Below are positions 1 through 5,073 of a stretch of 5,073 nucleotides of DNA, piece after piece. This DNA is from Pseudomonadota bacterium (lineage in GTDB: Bacteria > Desulfobacterota > Desulfobacteria > Desulfobacterales > Desulfobacteraceae). The notes beneath the pieces were generated by a model, which made no database searches, had not been told where the DNA came from, and saw only the letters and a list, made by a program, of their open reading frames with translations. Made by a program: the position numbers and the translations under genes. The number at the start of each line of letters is the position of its first letter. The stretch's first letter is position 1. The stretch is taken from NCBI GenBank assembly GCA_018816605.1, contig JAHIVS010000478.1, positions 1 to 5,073 on the forward strand, read 5' to 3'.

Positions 1-787
1 CCTGCTCGGTATTGGAGGCCTGCTGGTACAGATAGCCGAATGCAAAGTCCGTGTCATAAAACCCCGGCGTATAGCCGGGATGGGATCCAAAGGGCTCTTG
101 TACCACGGCCACCACCTTTGATGCGGCCACAATGGTTCTGGACGGATCTTTTCCGATCATTTCCCGGTCAACAATCCGCTCGCAGGACACAATCACTTTT
201 TTGGCGGCATTGGCACCATACATGCAATCACCGCCGATGCCCCACATCTGGGCATTTCCGAATTCATCTGCCTGCTGCACATGGATAATGGCAAGATCCG
301 GATTCAGGGCCGGCACCAATACGGTTTTGCGGCCGTCAAATGGGGAGTCAATGATCTTATATTTGTTGTCCCCCATGAAAGACGACACATTCAGCAAATC
401 GCTGCCGGCCATATCTTTGACCGGGACAAAGGGCATTCCCATGGCCCCTGCCATGAGCATCATGGGCAAAGACAGGTTGGTATACTCTTCCACCTCTATC
501 TTGTGGGGGATGCCCTTTTCAAGGGAACGTCGGTAGCACCGACCCAATCCGTAGAGCCCCAGGGAAAGAAAGGTGGAAATATACCGACGCACACAGCCGG
601 CCCCGATCATCAGGTCAAAATCATCGGCTCCATTGCTTCTGGTAATGGTCAGGTCTGTTATTTTCTGACGGATGATTTCATGGATGGCGGAAAAAGGCGT
701 CCGACAGATATACCCGCCAATGAACAGAAAATCACCGCTGCTCACATGGGTTGAAATAGCCTCCTTCATGGACACAACCTTGCTCAT
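1..787 (-). CDS. CoA-transferase subunit A, glutaconate CoA-transferase (GctA) type; 3' end beyond window
   Basis: The frame stays open from the ATG at 787 to the left edge, giving 262 residues without a stop. Glutaconate CoA-transferase subunit A is about 320 residues, so roughly 60 C-terminal residues are missing. I recognise family landmarks from memory of the Acidaminococcus GctA: an N terminus of MSKVVSMKEAI type, GGY near residue 24, the stretch GMPFVPVKDMAGSDLL, the segment KIIDSPF, AIIHVQQAD, and a late GSHPGYTPGFYDTD. In class I CoA-transferases the A subunit pairs with a B subunit that carries the catalytic glutamate, so that residue is not expected here. The enzyme would move CoA between carboxylic acids in the cytoplasm; IpdA-like ring-opening CoA hydrolases are related and cannot be excluded. 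It starts 9 bases after the GRE stop, which argues for co-translation. The family is confident; the acid substrate is unknown. Confidence 0.9.
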   Translation of the reverse strand, partial: MSKVVSMKEAISTHVSSGDFLFIGGYICRTPFSAIHEIIRQKITDLTITRSNGADDFDLMIGAGCVRRYISTFLSLGLYGLGRCYRRSLEKGIPHKIEVEEYTNLSLPMMLMAGAMGMPFVPVKDMAGSDLLNVSSFMGDNKYKIIDSPFDGRKTVLVPALNPDLAIIHVQQADEFGNAQMWGIGGDCMYGANAAKKVIVSCERIVDREMIGKDPSRTIVAASKVVAVVQEPFGSHPGYTPGFYDTDFAFGYLYQQASNTEQ

Positions 788-798
788 ATTCACCTCTT
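788..798 (-). promoter_or_regulatory. Shine-Dalgarno site of the CoA-transferase subunit A gene, overlapping the GRE stop codon
   Basis: Read on the minus strand, the sequence is TAAGAGGTGAATATG. The GRE stop TAA (799-797) shares its last two bases with the AAGAGGTG ribosome site, and five bases separate GAGG from the ATG. This fixes the CoA-transferase start at 787 and suggests translational coupling between the two genes. Confidence 0.8.
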
Positions 799-3205
799 AT
801 AAATTAAATTGGGTTCTTGCGATAATCTCATCCTGGGCAATATCGCTCAAATTGACAAAAATGGCCGAGTAACCGCTGATTCTTACGATCAGATCCCGGT
901 ATTGTTCAGGATGTTTTCTGGCATCCAAGAGGGTCTGGCTGTCCACCATGTTAAACTGAACCTGGGCCCCGCCCTTTTGAAAATAGGTGGTCACCAGGGC
1001 TGAGAACAGCTCTGGATTCAAAATATTTCCCTGGAACCGCATATTGAGATTGGCGCCGTTAAAAATCTTGTCCAGGGGAAGTTTTGCCACGGAATTCAAG
1101 ACCGCTGTGGGGCCGGAAAGGGTGACCCCGTTGCTCGGGGAAATCCCGTTGCCCAGGACATCGCCGGCATTCCGCCCGTCAGGGGTGGCGCCGGTAAATG
1201 CCCCCATGGTGATATGGAATCCAACGGAAAAGATCCCGGGCCAGAATCGGCCGTTGCGATAATTTTTGTGACAGGAGAGGACACCGCATAAATGATCGGC
1301 GACCCGTATGGCCATGGCATCTGCCCCCTCATGGTCATTGCCGTATTTGGGGATCTGGTTCACCAGGTAGGCCTGCTTGTCTTGGGCATCTGTCCAGTCT
1401 TCTGCCAACCAGATAAACAGCTCTTCCATGGTAAATTTTTTATCTTCAAAAACAGCTGTCTTGATGGCAAAAAGACTGTCAGTCGTATTTGAAAACCCCA
1501 TGAACTGGACCCCGGTTGAATTGTAAATGGCCCCGCCTTTTGTAAGATCCGTTCCCTTGTCCATGGGACCTTCAATCATGGCAGAGCAGAAGGGAGAGGG
1601 CAGAACATCGGCTATGGCCTGATCCAGACAGGTAATGCCCCGGACCATTTGACCGACATAATGGGTGACCTGTCGGTCATAGGCCGCAAACACCTGGTCA
1701 AAGGTGACAAATTGCGCCGCCTCCCCTGTTTCAAGTCCTGAAACATATCCGAAAATATTGTCGATCCCATTGCTTAAGGCAAACTCCAGACACTTGGCCA
1801 CATTGAACTGAACGGCAAAGGTCGACCCGAAGCTCTTGCCCTGGGCGTTGGGTTCCAGGCACCCCACCACGCCGTAGTTTCTTGCGTCTCCAAGGGTATG
1901 CCCGGCATTGACAAGGGTTTTTACGATAATTTCATCATTGAACAGATGGAGCAGCACCCCATCCTTGCAATAGGCTATGGCTTTCTGGAAAAAAAGCTCC
2001 GGCGATTTTGGGCTGAGCCTTACGCTGAAGTTGGGCTGTACCGTCCGGATGCCGGCATAGGCCTCCAGGACAATATGGCTCAGGTCATTGGTTCCGTCCG
2101 CTCCGTTTTCAAGCAGGCCGCCCACGGTCACATTCTGGGTGGTTTTTCCTTCCGTACCTTCGCCTCCGGGGATATAGGCCTCTTCCAATACATTCCAGAT
2201 TTCATTGGTTTTCAGAAAAACAAGGGAAATCAGTTCTTTTGCCGTCTCCCTGGTCAGTATTCCCGCCTCCATGTCCGCCTTATAAAAGGGATACAGAAAC
2301 TGGTCGACCCTGCCAAGGGAGACCGAGTTTCCACCGGTTTCTATCTGGGACACCAGATGGATAAAATACATGGACTGAAGCGCCTCATGAAAGGTTCTGG
2401 CAGGATGACGCGGTACGTTTCTGCAAATTTTTGCAATCTCCTGCAACTCCCTGGAGCGATCCCCATTGGTTTCGGTGGCCGCCATGTGGTCTGCAAGATC
2501 TGCATACCGCTCTGCAAACCCGATGGTTGCCGATAGTGATCGGATGACCGCCTCATAAAACAGGCCTTTTTCTCCTGCTTTGTCCGTGGAAGAAAGCCTG
2601 TCCAGTTTTTCCCAGGCTTCCTGAATGATGCCGCCAAGGCCTTTGGACAAGACCTTTTCATGATCCATTGTAAAATGGCCGATACCATAGGTGATCTCCA
2701 GCATGAAGGTGAATATGTACTTGTCCATATCCGCTTCCACATCCGGAAAAAGCCTTTGTTCAAATGCTTCTTCAACGGTTTTGCCTTTCCAGAACGGCAG
2801 GATCTCCTGCTTGAGCTCCTCTTTTTCGCCTTTTGTGATCAGAGCCCGCTGCACCTGGCGCCGGTCAAAGTTATCCACATCCCCTTCAATCCATCTTGTC
2901 TTGTTTTCAGGAAAAAGGGGGGCACCTTTCAGCTTGCTGGTCCTGCATCCGACAATGCGCTCATCTTCCCGGATGATCACACTGATCTGGTTTAATATCG
3001 CTTCCAGGGCCAGGCTCATCCGTGTCAGGGGATGCTTCTCCCAGTGTTGCTTCATTGAACGGGTAATGTACCTGGCCCGCTCCACGCAGACCTGTTGGGG
3101 TGCATCCAAAATTCTTTGACGGATCCGGCTGATCCTTGTACCTTTGTCCGTTTGTACGCCTTTGTCTGTATCGGATGAAGAGGATTTCATGGTGTTCCCT
3201 TTCAT
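797..3205 (-). CDS. Glycyl radical enzyme, PFL2/glycerol dehydratase family, substrate unknown
   Basis: This 802-residue protein has the whole GRE fold length (glycerol dehydratase is about 787). The N-terminal PFL-like domain holds IVGCRTSKLKGAPLFPEN and GIGHFTMDHEKVL (His177). The middle has ETGGNSVSLGRVDQFLYPFY (Asn293, Ser294). The active-site loop is GVVGCLEPNAQGKSFGSTF, with thiyl Cys449 and putative acid/base Glu451. GATPDGRNAGDVLGNGISPS follows, and the glycine-radical motif RISGYSAIF places the radical on Gly778, 24 residues from the end. The Cys-X-Glu pair is typical of eliminating or decarboxylating GREs and differs from the Cys-Cys of pyruvate formate-lyase. A partner radical-SAM activase must exist but is not in the window. 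The start is uncertain: Met6 (ATG at 3190) has the better ribosome site, and numbering here uses the longer form. The family is certain; the reaction is not. Dehydratase, lyase or decarboxylase all remain possible. Confidence 0.95.
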   Translation of the reverse strand: MKGNTMKSSSSDTDKGVQTDKGTRISRIRQRILDAPQQVCVERARYITRSMKQHWEKHPLTRMSLALEAILNQISVIIREDERIVGCRTSKLKGAPLFPENKTRWIEGDVDNFDRRQVQRALITKGEKEELKQEILPFWKGKTVEEAFEQRLFPDVEADMDKYIFTFMLEITYGIGHFTMDHEKVLSKGLGGIIQEAWEKLDRLSSTDKAGEKGLFYEAVIRSLSATIGFAERYADLADHMAATETNGDRSRELQEIAKICRNVPRHPARTFHEALQSMYFIHLVSQIETGGNSVSLGRVDQFLYPFYKADMEAGILTRETAKELISLVFLKTNEIWNVLEEAYIPGGEGTEGKTTQNVTVGGLLENGADGTNDLSHIVLEAYAGIRTVQPNFSVRLSPKSPELFFQKAIAYCKDGVLLHLFNDEIIVKTLVNAGHTLGDARNYGVVGCLEPNAQGKSFGSTFAVQFNVAKCLEFALSNGIDNIFGYVSGLETGEAAQFVTFDQVFAAYDRQVTHYVGQMVRGITCLDQAIADVLPSPFCSAMIEGPMDKGTDLTKGGAIYNSTGVQFMGFSNTTDSLFAIKTAVFEDKKFTMEELFIWLAEDWTDAQDKQAYLVNQIPKYGNDHEGADAMAIRVADHLCGVLSCHKNYRNGRFWPGIFSVGFHITMGAFTGATPDGRNAGDVLGNGISPSNGVTLSGPTAVLNSVAKLPLDKIFNGANLNMRFQGNILNPELFSALVTTYFQKGGAQVQFNMVDSQTLLDARKHPEQYRDLIVRISGYSAIFVNLSDIAQDEIIARTQFNL
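3191..3199 (-). promoter_or_regulatory. Putative Shine-Dalgarno site for an internal GRE start at 3190
   Basis: On the minus strand AAAGGGAACACC precedes the ATG at 3190, leaving six bases after GGG, a normal spacing. The upstream ATG at 3205 has only CAGGG three to four bases before it, which is close for a ribosome site. On this evidence the shorter 797-residue form starting MKSSSSD is at least as likely as the longer one. Confidence 0.45.
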
Positions 3206-3213
3206 GGGCCCTG

Positions 3214-3224
3214 CCGGTTACCGG
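3214..3224. repeat. Small perfect inverted repeat CCGGT-T-ACCGG in the leader of the GRE gene
   Basis: The two 5-base arms flank a single base. In RNA this would form at most a 4-bp CCGG/CCGG stem with a three-base loop, ending 8 bases before the ATG at 3205. It lies in the 71-base gap between the SDR and GRE genes. No U-run follows it on the transcribed strand, so it is not an intrinsic terminator. It may be an operator half, a weak leader hairpin or chance. Confidence 0.3.
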
Positions 3225-3276
3225 AGGACGAATTTAAAAATAATCTGGGATGGAAAAAACTAAATTTATACCGGGT

Positions 3277-4104
3277 TTATTTTATGTTCATATGGTTGAG
3301 CAAAATATAATCCCGGACAGGCGTGGGCAGAACCTTGTTCAAAAACAAAAAGAAGGTGCTCATAAAATCCACCTGGTTGTGAAATTTCGGATTTTCTGTT
3401 TTTAAAACCGCAAAAATTTTTTTGGCCGCAGCCACGGGGGTGGTTGCCCCTTTTATCAATTCATTATCCCTGTCAATGAATCGTTTGGCCCGATCCCGGT
3501 AGGGAGAGCCATTGGGCGGCAGGAGATGAATTTTTGAGGCAAATTTTGTGGACACCTGGGCCGGTTCGATAATGGCCATCTTGATGCCAAAGGGCTTTAC
3601 TTCGTATCGGATGGCCTGGACCATGCCCTCAATGGCATATTTGGTAGCCGTATAAATGGATTCAAAGGGAAAGGGTATTCGTCCCACAAGGGAAGACATG
3701 GCAACAAGCTTGCCCTTCCTTTTTTCACGCATGGCCGGCAAAAAGGCCTGGAAAACAGCCGCTGTTCCAAGAATATTGATTTCAATGCACTTAAAGGCGC
3801 TTTCAAGATCGGTTTCCTCAAAGGGCCCGAAAAATCCAATGCCGATATTGGAGAGAACCGTATCCACACGTCCGTATTTTTCAAGAACCCTGTCCCTGAA
3901 CCCCATTATTTTTTTTCGGTCCAAAATGTTCAGGGGTTCCAGAAGATGGTCACCGCCAATGGCATCCAGCTCCTTTTTCAACTCCAGAAGATCCTGTTCA
4001 TTTATATCAAAACCGGCGATATTGTCCCCTGATTGCGCCAGCAGCTTTGCCACCTCCCTGCCCATTCCCTGTGCCAGCCCTGTGATGACGACGACCTGAT
4101 TCAT
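3277..4104 (-). CDS. Short-chain dehydrogenase/reductase (classical SDR), probably NAD(H)-dependent
   Basis: At 275 residues it fits the classical SDR family with a C-terminal extension. The Rossmann glycine motif TGLAQGMG is at residues 8-15. Asp33, at the end of the second strand (GFDIN), favours NAD(H) over NADP(H). The catalytic tetrad is visible as Asn110, Ser138 (MSSLVG), Tyr151 and Lys155 (YTATK). IEPAQVSTKF matches the usual post-catalytic P-x-x-V-x-T segment. The common NNAG motif reads SNIG at residues 85-88. The expected reaction is reversible oxidation of a secondary alcohol to a ketone in the cytoplasm; the substrate cannot be read from the sequence. The tail after about residue 235 is hydrophobic (FFLFLNKVLPTPVRDYILL) and could help dimerise or associate with a membrane, but is not a clear transmembrane helix. 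It begins 42 bases after the epimerase-family gene and ends 71 bases before the GRE. Confidence 0.92.
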   Translation of the reverse strand: MNQVVVITGLAQGMGREVAKLLAQSGDNIAGFDINEQDLLELKKELDAIGGDHLLEPLNILDRKKIMGFRDRVLEKYGRVDTVLSNIGIGFFGPFEETDLESAFKCIEINILGTAAVFQAFLPAMREKRKGKLVAMSSLVGRIPFPFESIYTATKYAIEGMVQAIRYEVKPFGIKMAIIEPAQVSTKFASKIHLLPPNGSPYRDRAKRFIDRDNELIKGATTPVAAAKKIFAVLKTENPKFHNQVDFMSTFFLFLNKVLPTPVRDYILLNHMNIK

Positions 4105-4116
4105 CCTGCCTCCTTT
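4105..4116 (-). promoter_or_regulatory. Strong Shine-Dalgarno site of the SDR gene
   Basis: On the minus strand AAAGGAGGCAGG directly precedes the ATG at 4104. The AGGAGG core is near-consensus and lies four bases from the start codon. This supports the chosen start, which also places the glycine-rich motif at the usual distance from the N terminus. Confidence 0.8.
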
Positions 4117-4146
4117 GTCCGATGTTAAAACCCAGTGGATTAGTTG

Positions 4147-5073
4147 TTAAAAAAGCTCTTTACGATAAACCGCTCCCAATTGCTTCATTGATTCATAAAA
4201 ATCCGGATATGTCAGTTTAAACCCTGTCTGTTTGAGTTTGCTGTTATCGACCACATAGTCCTGGTAGAGATATCTGACAGCCTCATACTCCAGTTCGGGA
4301 ATTTTTCCCTTAAGGCCTGAAACCATGCCGTCTATCCTTGCCATCAGTTTCATCAGAAACAGCGGAAGCTTGACCCTGGGAGGTGTTGAACCGAATGTTT
4401 CGGCCGCAAATTTCAAGGCGTCCCCAAGGGTCGGATAGGTATCCTCACAAATATTAAAGACCTCTCCTGTGAGATCTTCCTTTTCCGACAGATAATACAA
4501 GGCTGCTGCGACATCTTCGGCCCGGATATTGGACAAAAGCTGCCGGCCGGTTCCAGGGATGGCTGCAATGGAAGTTTTGCGGGAAAACACCTTGCCGGCA
4601 CCGTCCGTGCACCTTGTCCCGTATACCGTGCACGGGCGGACGATGATGGCGGCAAGACCCTGTTCCATTCTTTTGAACAGCACATCCTCACCATCCCGCT
4701 TGCTTCTGCCGTAATCGTTTTCAGGATGCCGGACATCTTTTTCCGTATAGGGTTTCCCGTTATAGTATCCGTATACGCTGGTGGAGGTCACATGGATAAA
4801 TTTTTTGACCTTGTTCTCCAATGCCAGGCGGGTAATCTCTTCCACCCCCTTGACATTGATGGGATATAATTTTTCATAGGGGGTTGAAAAATTACAAATG
4901 GCTCCCAGATGGAACACCCGGTCCACATCCCCCTCAAACAACGGCAAAAGGGTGGAAGGGTTTGACAAGTCCGCACCCACATAATCAACCCCCAGACGTT
5001 CAAAAAAAGAAATATCCTTCCGGGGCCGGGCTGTTGCCCTGACCTTGACCCCTTTTTTTACAAGATATTCAAC
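4147..5073 (-). CDS. NAD(P)-dependent epimerase/dehydratase family protein (extended SDR); 5' end beyond window
   Basis: The frame is open to the right edge, so 308 residues are visible and the N terminus is missing; the GTG at 4980 lies inside the frame and need not be the start. The fragment begins VEYLVKKGVKVRATARPR, which in this family follows directly after the glycine-rich TGxxGxxG loop, so only about 20 residues are lost. Numbering from the edge, VFHLGAI sits near residues 53-59, the TSTSVYG strand at 96-102, and the catalytic YGRSK at 121-125 (Tyr121, Lys125). RPCTVYG and SNIRAEDVAAAL are further extended-SDR landmarks. Arg16 and Arg18 after the second strand hint at NADP(H). Relatives include 3-beta-hydroxysteroid dehydrogenase, dihydroflavonol reductase and sugar-nucleotide epimerase types. 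With a GRE, an SDR and a CoA-transferase beside it, a catabolic reductase or dehydrogenase seems likelier than a sugar epimerase, but this is inference. Confidence 0.9.
   Translation of the reverse strand, partial: VEYLVKKGVKVRATARPRKDISFFERLGVDYVGADLSNPSTLLPLFEGDVDRVFHLGAICNFSTPYEKLYPINVKGVEEITRLALENKVKKFIHVTSTSVYGYYNGKPYTEKDVRHPENDYGRSKRDGEDVLFKRMEQGLAAIIVRPCTVYGTRCTDGAGKVFSRKTSIAAIPGTGRQLLSNIRAEDVAAALYYLSEKEDLTGEVFNICEDTYPTLGDALKFAAETFGSTPPRVKLPLFLMKLMARIDGMVSGLKGKIPELEYEAVRYLYQDYVVDNSKLKQTGFKLTYPDFYESMKQLGAVYRKELF

Noticed and set aside
281..754. A 157-codon plus-strand open frame near the left edge
   Set aside because: It lies wholly antisense to the CoA-transferase subunit A frame, whose GctA landmarks run along its whole length. 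The plus-strand translation has no recognisable motif.
1898..2536. A 212-codon plus-strand open frame opposite the GRE gene
   Set aside because: It is antisense to a GRE frame with unmistakable family motifs, and its translation resembles no protein I know. It is best explained as a shadow of the minus-strand gene.
797..3205. Pyruvate formate-lyase proper
   Set aside because: PFL has two adjacent active-site cysteines. Here the residue before Cys449 is Gly448 and a Glu follows at 451, as in the dehydratase-type GREs.
797..3205. Fumarate-adding enzyme such as benzylsuccinate or alkylsuccinate synthase
   Set aside because: The protein is shorter than the roughly 860-residue catalytic subunits. 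Cys-X-Glu is present, the position 15 residues after the Cys (the fumarate-binding Arg of BssA, from memory) is Ala464, and no small GRE subunit genes are seen alongside. A formal tree would be decisive.
3206..3276. Terminator or internal promoter between the SDR and GRE genes
   Set aside because: The gap is AT-rich with T-runs on the transcribed strand, but no GC-rich hairpin precedes them, and no convincing paired -35/-10 elements can be seen.
4147..4980. GTG at 4980 as the true start of the epimerase-family gene
   Set aside because: The frame continues upstream to the window edge with a sequence typical of the early Rossmann fold, so the real start lies outside the window.

Overview
All four recognisable genes in this window lie on the minus strand in one head-to-tail series. 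In order of transcription (right to left) they are: an extended-SDR NAD(P)-dependent epimerase/dehydratase cut by the right edge, a classical short-chain dehydrogenase/reductase, an 802-residue glycyl radical enzyme (GRE), and a glutaconate-CoA-transferase-type subunit A cut by the left edge. The gaps are 42, 71 and 9 bases, and I see no terminator between genes, so this looks like one operon. Both end genes are partial. No intergenic stretch exceeds 71 bases. I see no tRNA, rRNA, mobile element, CRISPR array or long repeat.

A GRE implies anaerobic life, because the glycyl radical is destroyed by oxygen. Roughly balanced base composition, strong Shine-Dalgarno sites and the mix of a GRE, SDRs and a class I CoA-transferase would suit a strictly anaerobic bacterium such as a sulfate-reducing Desulfobacterota member. 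That assignment is an impression, not something the sequence proves.

The centrepiece is the GRE. It has the PFL2/glycerol dehydratase layout: thiyl Cys449, Glu451 two residues later, and radical Gly778 located 24 residues from the C terminus. Compared with my recollection of glycerol dehydratase, two substrate-contacting positions differ: Asp447 becomes Phe463 and His281 becomes Asn293. The substrate is therefore probably not glycerol or propane-1,2-diol, and may be less polar. Neither the pyruvate formate-lyase Cys-Cys pair nor an obvious counterpart of the fumarate-binding Arg of benzylsuccinate synthase is present.

A reasonable but unproven reading is a catabolic route. The GRE would cleave or eliminate a C-O, C-C or similar bond, the SDR and epimerase-family protein would oxidise or reduce alcohol/carbonyl intermediates, and the CoA-transferase would activate a carboxylic acid product for beta-oxidation-like steps. 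The partner CoA-transferase subunit B and the radical-SAM GRE activase are not in the window and would be expected just beyond the left edge.
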